The notes: generated from the letters alone by a model not told the origin. A DNA stretch of 53,226 nucleotides from Buttiauxella izardii (GCF_003601925.1 NZ_QZWH01000069.1:1-53226), one strand, 5' to 3'; shown: positions 1 through 8,391, counted from the first letter of the stretch. A program made the numbers and translations.

Positions 1-86
1 TTTTTTTTACCTCTATCAAGCCGCGTAAATCAACCTCTTCCTCAATGTAAAGTTATGTATTATTAACCACTTGGACACGATGAATG

Positions 87-120
87 CTTGAAAATGGCAA
101 GCTTGCCCCTACGATGTGGG
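87..120 (+). promoter_or_regulatory. Sigma-32 heat-shock promoter of htpX
   Basis: CTTGAAA at 87-93, a 12-base spacer and CCCCTACG at 106-113 closely match the sigma-32 consensus (CTTGAAA, 11-16 bases, CCCCATNT). Transcription would begin near 120, about 44 bases before the htpX start. HtpX is a known heat-shock protein, so the position agrees with family knowledge. No CpxR box with correct 5-base spacing was found, although two GTAAA words occur at 25-29 and 47-51. Confidence 0.75.
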
Positions 121-163
121 GTAACGCAGAATGCGTATGTTTAACCGAGGTAAAAAGAAAATT

Positions 164-1045
164 ATGATGCGTATCGGGCTTTTCCTGTTGACCAACCTTG
201 CAGTCATGGTCGTATTCGGGCTAGTGCTAAGCCTGACGGGGATCCAGTCGAGCAGCGTACAAGGTCTGATGATCATGGCGGTGTTGTTTGGCTTTGGTGG
301 TTCAATCATCTCATTGCTGATGTCCAAATGGATGGCGCTTCGTTCAGTCGGTGGGGAAGTGATTGAGCAGCCACGTAACGAAACTGAACGCTGGCTGATG
401 GACACGGTTCGCCAGCAATCACAGCAAGCGGGTATCGCCATGCCACAGGTGGCTGTCTACCATGCGCCTGACATTAACGCGTTCGCCACTGGCGCACGTC
501 GAAATGCATCACTGGTTGCGGTGAGTACCGGCCTGTTGCAAAACATGAGCCGTGATGAAGCGGAAGCGGTAATCGCTCACGAAATTAGCCATATCGCTAA
601 CGGTGACATGGTCACCATGACGCTGATTCAGGGCGTGGTGAACACCTTTGTTATCTTCATTTCTCGTATCATCGCGCAGGTAGCCTCTGGCTTCTTGTCC
701 GGGAATCGTGATGAAGGCGAAAGCAACAACGGTAACCCGTTTGTCTATTTCGCGATTGCGACGGTACTGGAATTGGTGTTCGGTATTCTGGCGAGCATCA
801 TCACCATGTGGTTCTCACGTCACCGTGAATTCCATGCGGATGCCGGTTCTGCAAAATTGGTAGGTCGTGAGAAAATGATTGCTGCGTTGCAGCGTCTGAA
901 AACCAGTTATGAACCGCAAGAAGCCAGCAGCATGATGGCGTTTTGCATCAATGGTAAGGCTAAGTCAATGAGCGAATTGTTCATGACTCACCCTCCGTTG
1001 GATAAGCGTATTGAAGCGCTGCGTAATGGCGAATATCTGAAGTAG
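164..1045 (+). CDS. htpX: HtpX, inner-membrane heat-shock zinc metalloprotease
   Basis: Membrane M48-family protease that degrades damaged inner-membrane proteins alongside FtsH. The 293-residue product has two N-terminal hydrophobic segments (about residues 5-55), the zinc motif HEISH (H139, E140, H143), two further hydrophobic segments (about 155-215) and the downstream glutamate region [13 protein letters not shown] that supplies the third ligand. The frame is open from an ATG at 131. The ATG at 164 is preferred because it gives the family N-terminus MMRIGLFLL and a GAGG lies upstream at 147-150. A sigma-32 promoter precedes it and a strong terminator follows. Near-identity with E. coli HtpX makes the call secure. 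Confidence 0.97.
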   Translation: MMRIGLFLLTNLAVMVVFGLVLSLTGIQSSSVQGLMIMAVLFGFGGSIISLLMSKWMALRSVGGEVIEQPRNETERWLMDTVRQQSQQAGIAMPQVAVYHAPDINAFATGARRNASLVAVSTGLLQNMSRDEAEAVIAHEISHIANGDMVTMTLIQGVVNTFVIFISRIIAQVASGFLSGNRDEGESNNGNPFVYFAIATVLELVFGILASIITMWFSRHREFHADAGSAKLVGREKMIAALQRLKTSYEPQEASSMMAFCINGKAKSMSELFMTHPPLDKRIEALRNGEYLK

Positions 1046-1057
1046 CCTTAAGCAACG

Positions 1058-1092
1058 AAAAAAGGCGTGCCATCGCTGGCACGCCTTTTTTT
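1058..1092. terminator. Bidirectional intrinsic terminator, htpX / yebQ
   Basis: Perfect 8-bp stem GGCGTGCC (1064-1071) / GGCACGCC (1078-1085) with a 6-base loop, an A-run before it and T7 after it. It can end htpX on the plus strand and yebQ on the minus strand, which converge here. Confidence 0.92.
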
Positions 1093-2467
1093 ATATTTGC
1101 GGGATACGAGACTGTGACATCCGTAAGCTACTGACAATGGCGGCGAGAGTGGCAAAACTGCCAGCCAGTAACAGCGAAGCGTGCGTTCCGTGCGTGGTGA
1201 AGAGGTTGAACATCAATGCAACCAGGGCAGCACCGCAACTCTGTCCGAGCAATCGAGCGGTGCCTAACATGCCGCTGGCTCCGCCGCTGCGATGACGCGG
1301 TGCAGCAGAAATAATGGTGTGGTTATTCGGCGACTGGAACAGACCAAAACCGACGCCACATAAGAACATTCGCCAGATGATATCGATATCTGTCGGGTTG
1401 TGCGGTAACAGCGCCAGCGCAAATAAACCAAAGGCCATCACCGTTAATCCAATCCCTCCCAGCAATCCCGCATGAACTCTTTCAATCAAATGCCCGGCGA
1501 TGGGAGCCATGATCATCGTCGCAATCGGCCATGGTGTCAGCAGCAGGCCGGTTTCCACTTCACTGCGTCCCAGCGTCGATTGCAGGAAGAAGGGAAGAGA
1601 AACCATGGCGAGCATTTGTGCGGCAAAAGAACAGACTGACGTTCCCATAGATAGCGAGAAAAGCGGGATACGCAGCAGATCCACGGGTAACAAAGGGAAG
1701 GGGAGTTTGAGCTGTCGGCGAATAAAGAAGAAGCCAATCACCACTAATGCTGCCAGTTCTCCGAGAATCAGCCAACCCGATTGCCCTTGGGCAAAGCCGC
1801 TAATCGCTGAAATCAACAATCCAAACGTTAAGGCATTCATGATAGCACTTGGGATATCGAAGCGCTGGCCCTGGGATTTTTGCTGGTTTGGCGGCAGAAA
1901 GTGCAGTGCCAGTAGCAGTGCAATGATGCCAATCGGGACGTTAATCAAAAACAGCCATTTCCACGAGGCAACGGAAAGAATAGCGGCGGCAATGGTTGGC
2001 CCGGCAGCAGACGAAACGGCAACAATAAAGGAGTTTATTCCCATCCCACGGCCAAGGTATTTCTGCGGGTATATTAGCCGAATAAGCGCGGTATTAACGC
2101 TCATTAATGCGGCGCCACCGAAACCCTGAAGTACGCGAGCAAATGTCAGCATGGGCAATGAATTCGATAACGCGCAAAAAAGCGATGTCATACAAAACAG
2201 AATTAAGCCGCATTGATATACCCGGCGATAGCCGAAAATATCCCCAAGGAACGACATAGAAAGTAACGAAACAATTATCGCGATTTGATAACTGTTCACA
2301 ATCCAGATGGATTCCGCCGGGCTGGCATTCAACTCTCGGGCAATGGTGGGAAGGGCGACGTTTGCTATTACGCCATCAAGCACGGCCATGGTTATACCTA
2401 AGGCGATGGCTAAAATAGCACCATAGCGCTGCGGTAATGGCAGCCCGTCAGCAAGGGTTTTATCCAT
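1091..2467 (-). CDS. yebQ: YebQ, MFS drug-efflux-type transporter (DHA2-like)
   Basis: Major facilitator inner-membrane transporter of about 458 residues with many hydrophobic segments, resembling multidrug:proton antiporters. The loop motif LGDIFGYRRVYQ (motif A-like) and ARVLQGFGGAALMS are visible. The substrate is unknown. It lies between htpX and kdgR exactly as in E. coli. The ATG at 2467 aligns with the E. coli start (next residues DKTLADGLPLPQRYG). An upstream GTG at 2485 would add six residues, and neither start has a convincing ribosome site. It diverges from kdgR. Confidence 0.92.
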   Translation of the reverse strand: MDKTLADGLPLPQRYGAILAIALGITMAVLDGVIANVALPTIARELNASPAESIWIVNSYQIAIIVSLLSMSFLGDIFGYRRVYQCGLILFCMTSLFCALSNSLPMLTFARVLQGFGGAALMSVNTALIRLIYPQKYLGRGMGINSFIVAVSSAAGPTIAAAILSVASWKWLFLINVPIGIIALLLALHFLPPNQQKSQGQRFDIPSAIMNALTFGLLISAISGFAQGQSGWLILGELAALVVIGFFFIRRQLKLPFPLLPVDLLRIPLFSLSMGTSVCSFAAQMLAMVSLPFFLQSTLGRSEVETGLLLTPWPIATMIMAPIAGHLIERVHAGLLGGIGLTVMAFGLFALALLPHNPTDIDIIWRMFLCGVGFGLFQSPNNHTIISAAPRHRSGGASGMLGTARLLGQSCGAALVALMFNLFTTHGTHASLLLAGSFATLAAIVSSLRMSQSRIPQI

Positions 2468-2568
2468 AGGAAAGTTTGGTTTCACGGGGGCAGTATTCGG
2501 AGAGAAATAATAATAGCACTAAATTTACGGGATATGTCGCAGATTTGTAACGAAATAGAATAGATTCG

Positions 2569-2597
2569 TTGCGATGACATGGTAGTCAACTTATACT
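2569..2597 (+). promoter_or_regulatory. Sigma-70 promoter for kdgR
   Basis: TTGCGA (2569-2574), a 17-bp spacer and TATACT (2592-2597) form a strong vegetative promoter about 49 bases before the kdgR ATG. The call is from sequence match only. Confidence 0.6.
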
Positions 2598-2645
2598 AAA
2601 AACCGGTTCTGATTTTTATAAAACAAATGCGATCGAGGTGATTTA

Positions 2646-3437
2646 ATGGCAATCGCAGATCTGGATAAACAACCTGATTCTGTCTCTTCTGTCCTGAAAG
2701 TTTTTGGCATCTTACAGGCTCTTGGCGAAGAACGCGAAATTGGTATCACTGAATTATCGCAACGCGTAATGATGTCGAAAAGCACCGTCTATCGCTTTTT
2801 GCAGACCATGAAATCCCTGGGTTATGTCGCTCAGGAAGGCGAATCTGAGAAGTACTCGCTGACGCTCAAACTCTTTGAATTGGGTGCGCGTGCGTTACAA
2901 AACGTAGACTTGATTCGTAGTGCAGACATTCAGATGCGCGAACTGTCGCGTCTGACAAAAGAAACCATCCACCTGGGTGCGTTGGATGAAGACAGCATTG
3001 TCTATATCCACAAAATTGATTCAATGTACAACCTGCGCATGTATTCGCGCATTGGTCGTCGTAATCCGCTTTACAGTACGGCGATTGGTAAAGTGTTGCT
3101 GGCCTGGCGTGACCGCGAAGAAGTGCGTGAAATTCTTGCTGATGTGGAATATACCCGTAGCACCGAACGCACGATTACCAGCACTGACGAATTATTGACA
3201 GTTCTGGATACCGTTCGTGAACAAGGTTATGGCGAAGATAATCAGGAACAAGAAGAAGGTTTACGCTGTATTGGCGTACCGGTATTCGACCGTTTCGGCG
3301 TTGTCATTGCCGGCTTGAGTATTTCATTCCCGACGCTGCGTTTCTCTGAAGATAGACTCCACGAATATGTGGCAATGCTTCATGATGCTGCGCGTACTAT
3401 TTCTGAGCAGATGGGTTATCACGAATATCCATTTTAA
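2646..3437 (+). CDS. kdgR: KdgR, IclR-family repressor of ketodeoxygluconate catabolism
   Basis: Transcriptional repressor that releases DNA on binding 2-keto-3-deoxygluconate, controlling pectin/hexuronate genes. Its 263 residues contain an N-terminal winged helix (about 20-85; recognition region MMSKSTVYRFLQTMKSLGY) and a C-terminal IclR effector domain (about 95-255; GRRNPLYSTAIGKVLLAW, QEQEEGLRCIGVPVFD). GAGGTG at 2636-2641 is a good ribosome site for the ATG at 2646. Length and context between yebQ and yobH match E. coli and Salmonella. Confidence 0.96.
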   Translation: MAIADLDKQPDSVSSVLKVFGILQALGEEREIGITELSQRVMMSKSTVYRFLQTMKSLGYVAQEGESEKYSLTLKLFELGARALQNVDLIRSADIQMRELSRLTKETIHLGALDEDSIVYIHKIDSMYNLRMYSRIGRRNPLYSTAIGKVLLAWRDREEVREILADVEYTRSTERTITSTDELLTVLDTVREQGYGEDNQEQEEGLRCIGVPVFDRFGVVIAGLSISFPTLRFSEDRLHEYVAMLHDAARTISEQMGYHEYPF

Positions 3438-3456
3438 TGGTATTTGATGAAATATT

Positions 3457-3484
3457 AAACGCCGCTTAATTGCGGCGTTTTTTT
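3457..3484 (+). terminator. Intrinsic terminator after kdgR
   Basis: Stem AAACGCCGC (3457-3465) / GCGGCGTTT (3472-3480), six-base loop and a T-run to 3484. It may also serve yobH on the opposite strand. Confidence 0.88.
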
Positions 3485-3502
3485 GCCTCAGTTTCTAAGC
3501 GT

Positions 3503-3745
3503 TTACTGCCCGTCGTCGATAACATTGTCACTTTTACGCAATACAGGGCAGTCACTAAGCCCGATAATCCCGCTCTTAGTATGAATAAACTGTGCAGTGG
3601 TTATATTTCGCGCAGTCAGATATTTGCACTGCAAACCCAAACCTGCTGCATTTTCATGACTTCCAATCAGAACACCGTAGCCTGAGAGCAGCAAACCGAT
3701 CCACAAAAGTGCTATGACGATAATCGCGCGGATCAAAATACGCAT
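3503..3745 (-). CDS. yobH: YobH, small membrane-anchored or secreted protein of unknown function
   Basis: An 80-residue protein with one N-terminal hydrophobic segment (about 5-25, IIVIALLWIGLLLSGYG), either a signal anchor or an uncleaved signal, followed by a short polar domain with two cysteines (QCKYL, DCPVL). It closely resembles E. coli YobH, encoded at the same place between kdgR and mgrB. Function is unknown. AGAGGC lies six to eight bases before the ATG. The gene diverges from mgrB. Confidence 0.88.
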   Translation of the reverse strand: MRILIRAIIVIALLWIGLLLSGYGVLIGSHENAAGLGLQCKYLTARNITTAQFIHTKSGIIGLSDCPVLRKSDNVIDDGQ

Positions 3746-3848
3746 AGATGCCTCTTATTATTAGGTTAATAGACCTCTAAGCGTAGCGGCTATACTTACA
3801 GTAGCAATATGATGATTCTTAAATAATATCTACGCTGATGTTACGCAA

Positions 3849-3865
3849 TGTTTAAGGTCTATATG
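3849..3865 (+). promoter_or_regulatory. Possible PhoP box for mgrB (one good half-site)
   Basis: TGTTTA at 3849-3854 fits the PhoP half-site (T/G)GTTTA, but the hexamer one period later (TATATG, 3860-3865) is poor. mgrB is PhoP-activated in E. coli and Salmonella, so a site is expected here. This one is only a candidate. Confidence 0.3.
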
Positions 3866-3904
3866 CCAAACTTAGCCTCAAATGGTTACGATATGGAGAG
3901 AGTA

Positions 3905-4048
3905 GTGAGAAAGTACAGATGGCTAATTTTGGTTGCGGTTTTCTTAGTCTGCCTACTGTTATGGACCCAAATGGTCAATGTGATGTGCGATCAGGATGTA
4001 CAGTTCTTCAGCGGGATTTGCACGATTAATAAATTTATCCCCTGGTAG
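3905..4048 (+). CDS. mgrB: MgrB, small inner-membrane inhibitor of PhoQ
   Basis: A 47-residue bitopic protein that binds the sensor kinase PhoQ and dampens PhoP/PhoQ signalling, closing a negative feedback loop. It has a short basic N-terminus (RKYRW), one membrane segment (about 7-24) and a periplasmic tail with C28 and C39, the conserved disulfide pair, in [13 protein letters not shown]. The open frame begins at 3848, but GTG at 3905 is the start: GGAGAG lies just upstream (3896-3901) and the length is exactly that of E. coli MgrB. The gene is intact. Confidence 0.95.
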   Translation: MRKYRWLILVAVFLVCLLLWTQMVNVMCDQDVQFFSGICTINKFIPW

Positions 4049-4121
4049 TGTCTTTTTATCCGCAGGAGGCTTACCTTGTGCCGTGGCAAGTGTAGAATAC
4101 GGGTTTTCCTGAGGTGGTAAG

Positions 4122-4412
4122 ATGAACGAATTAAGTATTGGCGCGTTGAATATCGTTTCCCTGACAGTTTCACTGGTGGTGTTGGTTATCGGCCTCGTAA
4201 GCTGGTTCTTTGTTAACCGTGCTAGCAGTCGTACTAATGAGCAGATTGAGCTGTTGGAAGAGTTGTTAGATCAGCAAAAGCGTCAGAATGCGCTGTTACG
4301 CCGTTTGTGCGAAGCGAACGAGCCGGAAGTTGTGAAGGAAGAAGCAGAAGCCATTAAGAAAGAAGACGACGAAGAAGAAGACGATTTTATTCGTCTGGTT
4401 GCTGAGCGTTAA
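4122..4412 (+). CDS. yebO: YebO, small membrane protein with acidic coiled tail
   Basis: A 96-residue protein matching E. coli YebO: one N-terminal membrane helix (about 10-32), a heptad-like stretch (NEQIELLEELLDQQKRQNALLRRL) likely to form a coiled coil, then a strongly acidic segment (KKEDDEEEDD) and the conserved end IRLVAER. Function is unknown. It follows mgrB with a 73-base gap. GAGGTGG lies upstream of the ATG. Confidence 0.9.
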   Translation: MNELSIGALNIVSLTVSLVVLVIGLVSWFFVNRASSRTNEQIELLEELLDQQKRQNALLRRLCEANEPEVVKEEAEAIKKEDDEEEDDFIRLVAER

Positions 4413-4796
4413 TCGCGGCACCCCTATCACTGTTTTGATCCTTTCAACTCTCATCACCCAATCGACGGTTTTTGCCATCTGGAATCCCACTAGCAAAAAC
4501 CGGGTGATGTGAACATAGACGAAAAGCGTACAAAGTTCAGAATCTCCTCTCCTGAGGAGAGTCATGCTGCTCACAACATGTTGGGTTGGTCAAAACTTGT
4601 TCTTATTGGAATCAATTTTTATAATCACATAAAAATCTTAATGCGATATTCCGCGCATTTCTCAGACAGTTTTATTTACCGGCGAATATAGCGAAACGTT
4701 TTTATTGCATCATTGTGAAGCAAGGTGTCATTAAAGTTTCATTATTTTGGTGCAATATAAACAATTAATCGCTCAAGCTTTATTCACCCAGTGATT

Positions 4797-4825
4797 TTGA
4801 CTATTTCAATTATCTCATTGATACT
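4797..4825 (+). promoter_or_regulatory. Candidate distal sigma-70 promoter upstream of yobF
   Basis: TTGACT (4797-4802), a 17-bp spacer and GATACT (4820-4825). If used, it would produce a leader of more than 300 bases before yobF, or a separate small transcript. Sequence match only. Confidence 0.4.
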
Positions 4826-5094
4826 TTTCTAACCAAGTCTGCATTGTTCATTTTTTGAATAGCTATGCTAAAAAAATCATAAAGATAATGTCATTATTCA
4901 ACACTTTTCTACACATCACCTGGACGAATAGATATCTTTGGGCTATGGTAAAAACGTTGTTTACGGTCTGCGTTTGATTGCCCGGAATCACAGTTGGCTG
5001 GTGCTAATTCTATGCATTTAATGTGCATTTCATTTTCACTAACAATAGCGATTTCTGAATTTGTGCGACAGATCGATACATACCGAAAAATGGC

Positions 5095-5123
5095 TTGCCA
5101 TTGATTGCGTAGTATGTGATAAC
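5095..5123 (+). promoter_or_regulatory. Candidate proximal promoter of yobF-cspC
   Basis: TTGCCA (5095-5100), a 17-bp spacer and GATAAC (5118-5123), preceded by TGT (5115-5117) as an extended -10. The start site would be near 5130, about 25 bases before the yobF ATG. Confidence 0.5.
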
Positions 5124-5154
5124 ACTTTGGGTTAAACGAGGTACAGTTCTGTTT

Positions 5155-5298
5155 ATGTGTGGCATTTTCAGTAAAGAAGTTCTGAGTAAACACGTTGTCG
5201 TTGAATACCGCTTCTCTGCCGAGCCTTATATTAGTGCCTCATGCAGTAATGTCTCTGTTTTAGCTAAGTTATGCCTGCGGGCGAAGAAAACAATCTAA
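5155..5298 (+). CDS. yobF: YobF, small stress-induced protein
   Basis: A 47-residue protein nearly identical to E. coli YobF (begins [13 protein letters not shown], ends LCLRAKKTI), encoded directly upstream of cspC as in that species. It is described as a heat- and stress-induced small protein, and its function is unknown. The frame is open from 5116, but the ATG at 5155 gives the family N-terminus and exact length. GAGG at 5138-5141 is somewhat distant (13 bases). It is separated from cspC by 13 bases, so the two are very likely co-transcribed. Confidence 0.93.
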
Positions 5299-5311
5299 GG
5301 AATTTTGCAAA

Positions 5312-5521
5312 ATGGCAAAGATTAAAGGTCAAGTTAAGTGGTTCAACGAGTCTAAAGGTTTTGGCTTCATTACTCCTGCTGACGGCAGCAAAGACGTGTT
5401 CGTACACTTCTCTGCAATCCAGGGTAACGGCTTCAAAACTCTGGCTGAAGGCCAGAACGTTGAGTTCGAAATCCAGGACGGCCAGAAAGGCCCTGCAGCG
5501 GTTAACGTAACTGCTATCTAA
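5312..5521 (+). CDS. cspC: CspC, cold-shock-domain RNA chaperone
   Basis: A 69-residue single cold-shock domain protein expressed at normal temperature, which binds RNA/ssDNA and stabilises stress-response transcripts such as rpoS. RNP1 (KGFGFITP) and RNP2 (VFVHFSAI) are both intact, and the sequence is essentially that of E. coli CspC. AAGGA lies 8 bases before the ATG. It follows yobF in an operon and ends at a strong terminator. Confidence 0.97.
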
Positions 5522-5565
5522 TTCCGTTGAATTAGACCTGGCGCGAATAACGCCAAATTCTGATG

Positions 5566-5594
5566 AAAGCCCCGCTCTTGTAGCGGGGCTTTTT
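5566..5594 (+). terminator. Intrinsic terminator after cspC
   Basis: Stem AAAGCCCCGCT / AGCGGGGCTTT (5566-5576 with 5582-5592), loop CTTGT, T-run to 5594. Confidence 0.92.
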
Positions 5595-5653
5595 CATGGC
5601 TGAAACTTAATCATTATTTTTCAAACTGTTACTGGAAACCTTAGCCAGTTATG

Positions 5654-5683
5654 TCTTGTAGCAAAGCAGCGCATCTTGTAGCA
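5654..5683. repeat. Direct repeat TCTTGTAGCA x2 upstream of the PBP3-like gene
   Basis: TCTTGTAGCA occurs at 5654-5663 and again at 5674-5683, a 20-bp period or about two helical turns. It lies 70-100 bases before the transpeptidase start, where an activator would bind. The core TTGTAGCA resembles OmpR half-sites, but that identification is inference. Confidence 0.45.
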
Positions 5684-5754
5684 CTGTTCCTGTCTGGTTA
5701 CTTTCTCCCTTATGTTTAAATTTTCAATCGCTTAGTGCTTGTTAAGGATTGAAT

Positions 5755-7500
5755 GTGAGAAAAATCGCCCCTGGAGTCGTGGGTAACTTTATTCAGTGGC
5801 GTTTTGCTCTGCTTTGCATCGCTATCTTCATGTGTCTGGTGTTCTTATTAGGGCGCGTTGCCTGGCTGCAAATCATCTCCCCAGACAACCTGGTCAAGCA
5901 GGAAGACATGCGTTCCCTGCGTGAAGAATCCGTCATCGTACCCCGTGGCATGATTGAAGATCGTAATGGTCGGCCATTAGCGGTCAGCGTACCGGTGAAA
6001 GCGATTTGGGCCGATCCGAAAACGGTGATGGAAAAAGGTGGCGTGCAGATAAGTAGCCGCTGGCAGGCGTTGGCGACAACACTAAATATGCCGCTTAATG
6101 AAATTGCCGCGCGCATTCGTCGTAACCCAGCCGATCGATTTATCTATCTCGCCCGCCAGATTGATCCGCAACAAGCACAATATATTGAGAGTTTAAAACT
6201 GCCTGGCATTTCTCTGCGTGATGAGTCACGGCGTTTTTATCCTGCAGGCCATGTTGCAGCGAATTTGCTTGGCTTCACGAATATTGATGATCAGGGCATC
6301 GAAGGAATAGAAAAGAGCTTTAATCGCCAGCTGACAGGCAAGGCGGGCGAGCGGTTAGTCCGTAAAGATCGGCATGGTCATGTTATCGAAAACATCACCG
6401 AAACGCCTCCGAACCCGGCGCACAATTTAATGTTGAGCATTGATGAACGGCTGCAAACCGTGACCGAAGATGCGTTGAGCAATGCAGTTTCCTGGAACAA
6501 AGCCGAATCCGCCGCCGCCGTTATTCTTGATGTGAATACTGGCGAAGTGTTGGCGATGGCGAGCTGTCCGACGTTTAACCCAAATAATCGTGATGGCGCC
6601 ACGCTGAATGATTTCCGTAACCGCGCCATCAGCGACACTTTCGAGCCGGGTTCAACGGTCAAGCCGATGGTGATTATGACTGCCTTGCAGCAGGGAATTG
6701 TGCGCCCTGATAGCGTGGTGGACACCCATCCTTATGTCATTGACGGTCACCGTATTCGCGACGTCGGCTATTATCCGCAACTTACGCTAACCGGTATTTT
6801 GCAGAAATCGAGCGATACCGGCGTGTCACACCTTTCCCTCGCCATGCCCATCCAAAAATTGCTGGATACCTATAAAAACTTTGGTTTCGGTATGCCGACA
6901 GGTTTAGGCCTGACCGGGGAAAGCAGCGGGCTGATGCCGCATCGCAGATTTTGGGGCGAGTTGGATCGCGCCACGTTTTCTTTTGGCTACGGCTTAATGG
7001 TCACGCCTCTGCAACTGGCCCATGTTTACGCCACAATCGGCAGCTACGGTATTGCCAGACCCCTTTCAATTACGCGTGTTGATCCGCCGGTCGTTGGGCA
7101 AAGAGTGATGTCTGAAGAGATCACGCACCAGGTTGAACATATGATGGAAAGCGTCGCGCTGCCGGGTGGCGGGGGAGTGAAAGCGGCGGTGCGCGGTTAT
7201 CGTGTGGCAATTAAAACCGGGACGGCCAAGAAAATTGGCGATGATGGTAAATACATCGATAAATACATTGCGTACACCGCAGGTGTGGCTCCGGCCAGCA
7301 ACCCGCGCTTTGCGCTGGTGGTGGTGATTAACGATCCTGAAAACGGGGCATATTACGGTGGCGCAGTCTCAGCCCCGGTATTTAGCCAGATAATGAGCGA
7401 TGTCCTGCGACTGGAAAACATCAAACCTGATGGTTTACCCGCCGGGGACGCAAATGTCACGGTGTTAAATCAGCCTGCCGGGGGTAACTCTGCTGGTTAG
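5755..7500 (+). CDS. PBP3SAL-like second class B penicillin-binding protein (FtsI paralogue)
   Basis: Peptidoglycan transpeptidase of 581 residues. It has an N-terminal anchor helix (about 14-36), a dimerisation/pedestal domain (about 50-230) and a transpeptidase domain (about 255-560) with S300-x-x-K (GSTVKPM), S352-S353-D354 at the SxN position and K487-T-G-T. FtsI normally has SSN, so Asp at the third position is notable. Position between cspC and rlmA and length match Salmonella PBP3SAL, which supports septal synthesis in acidic, intracellular conditions. TTG at 5749 is in frame, but GTG at 5755 is the better start because AAGGA (5744-5748) is then six bases away. This is a duplicate division transpeptidase rather than ftsI of the dcw cluster. 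Confidence 0.88.
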   Translation: MRKIAPGVVGNFIQWRFALLCIAIFMCLVFLLGRVAWLQIISPDNLVKQEDMRSLREESVIVPRGMIEDRNGRPLAVSVPVKAIWADPKTVMEKGGVQISSRWQALATTLNMPLNEIAARIRRNPADRFIYLARQIDPQQAQYIESLKLPGISLRDESRRFYPAGHVAANLLGFTNIDDQGIEGIEKSFNRQLTGKAGERLVRKDRHGHVIENITETPPNPAHNLMLSIDERLQTVTEDALSNAVSWNKAESAAAVILDVNTGEVLAMASCPTFNPNNRDGATLNDFRNRAISDTFEPGSTVKPMVIMTALQQGIVRPDSVVDTHPYVIDGHRIRDVGYYPQLTLTGILQKSSDTGVSHLSLAMPIQKLLDTYKNFGFGMPTGLGLTGESSGLMPHRRFWGELDRATFSFGYGLMVTPLQLAHVYATIGSYGIARPLSITRVDPPVVGQRVMSEEITHQVEHMMESVALPGGGGVKAAVRGYRVAIKTGTAKKIGDDGKYIDKYIAYTAGVAPASNPRFALVVVINDPENGAYYGGAVSAPVFSQIMSDVLRLENIKPDGLPAGDANVTVLNQPAGGNSAG

Positions 7501-7563
7501 TTACTTTTCGAAACAGGGCGTTTAGCGTTACACTTGCGCCCTTTACGATTGCCCGGAGTTTCT

Positions 7564-8391
7564 ATGTCCTATCTTTGCCCGCTTTGTCACGCACCACTCG
7601 CTCCCGAAGGGCGGAGTTTTGTTTGCCCGCAAGGTCATCAATTCGATAAAGCGAAAGAAGGATATGTGAACTTGCTGCCTGTTCAGCATAAGCGCTCCAA
7701 AGATCCGGGTGACAGCACAGAAATGATGCAGGCACGCAGAGCATTTCTGGATGCCGGGCATTATCAGCCGCTACGTGATGCCATTTGCCAGATTTTAGAA
7801 CAGACCGCTCCGGTGACATTATTAGATATCGGCTGTGGGGAAGGGTATTACACCGCCGGTTTTGCGGACATTGTCGCAAAGCAAAATGGGACAACCTGGG
7901 GATTGGATGTCGCGAAAGTGGCCATTCGCTACGCGGCAAAACGTTATCCGCAAGTGCAGTTTTGCGTCGCTTCCAGCCATCGCCTGCCTTTTGACGATAA
8001 CAGTCTGGATGCGGTGGTGCGGATTTTCGCGCCATGCAAAGCCGAAGAGTTAGCGCGCGTAGTTAAACCTGGCGGTATTGTGATAACGGCAACGCCTGGC
8101 CCACGTCATTTGATGCAGTTGAAAGGCTTAATCTATGACAATGTGGTACTGCATAGCGCTGAATCTGAATCTTTGCCGGGGTTTGTCGCTGAAACCACGC
8201 AACAGATTGGCTGGCCGATGACGTTAAAAGGGAATGAAGCGGTGGCATTACTACAGATGACGCCGTTTGCCTGGCGTGCTCGCCCGGAAGTCTGGCAAGC
8301 ACTGGAAACCGAAACGGCGTTCAATTGTGAAACTGATTTTGTGATTCGCGTCTGGCGACGCGAATCCGAGGTTTGCGAAGATTTAGCTTAA
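7564..8391 (+). CDS. rlmA: RlmA, 23S rRNA (guanine-745-N1)-methyltransferase
   Basis: SAM-dependent enzyme that methylates G745 in helix 35 of 23S rRNA. It has 275 residues: an N-terminal zinc finger (CPLCHAPL...VCPQGH, residues 5-25), a Rossmann methyltransferase core with the SAM motif [10 protein letters not shown] (about 88-97) and [19 protein letters not shown]. The ATG at 7564 is preferred over an in-frame start at 7534 because CCGGAG lies just upstream and the family N-terminus MSYLCPLC results. The 3' end overlaps convergent mntP by nine bases. Confidence 0.95.
   Translation: MSYLCPLCHAPLAPEGRSFVCPQGHQFDKAKEGYVNLLPVQHKRSKDPGDSTEMMQARRAFLDAGHYQPLRDAICQILEQTAPVTLLDIGCGEGYYTAGFADIVAKQNGTTWGLDVAKVAIRYAAKRYPQVQFCVASSHRLPFDDNSLDAVVRIFAPCKAEELARVVKPGGIVITATPGPRHLMQLKGLIYDNVVLHSAESESLPGFVAETTQQIGWPMTLKGNEAVALLQMTPFAWRARPEVWQALETETAFNCETDFVIRVWRRESEVCEDLA

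Larger units (their letters stand above)
4413..5154. other. 742-base AT-rich non-coding region before yobF-cspC
   Basis: No conserved protein could be recognised in any frame. Open frames at 4509-4691 (plus) and 4909-5193 (minus) look like chance. Two vegetative promoter matches lie within it (near 4797 and 5095), so part may be a long leader of yobF-cspC. No terminator-like hairpin with a T-run was seen that would clearly mark the end of an independent small RNA. Confidence 0.5.

Noticed and set aside
25-51. CpxR box upstream of htpX (two GTAAA words)
   Set aside because: The words are 17 bases apart, whereas CpxR boxes need a 5-base gap.
3848-3904. N-terminal extension of MgrB from an ATG at 3848
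   Set aside because: GTG at 3905 has GGAGAG upstream and gives exactly the 47-residue family length. The extension has no family similarity and would begin in the promoter region.
4509-4691. 60-codon plus-strand open frame between yebO and yobF
   Set aside because: No ribosome site, unremarkable composition and no recognisable family. Likely chance in AT-rich DNA.
4909-5193. 94-codon minus-strand open frame overlapping the yobF start
   Set aside because: It covers the candidate promoter and yobF start on the opposite strand, with no family resemblance.
5749-5754. TTG at 5749 as start of the PBP3-like gene
   Set aside because: AAGGA would abut the TTG with no spacing. GTG at 5755 has ideal six-base spacing and yields 581 residues.
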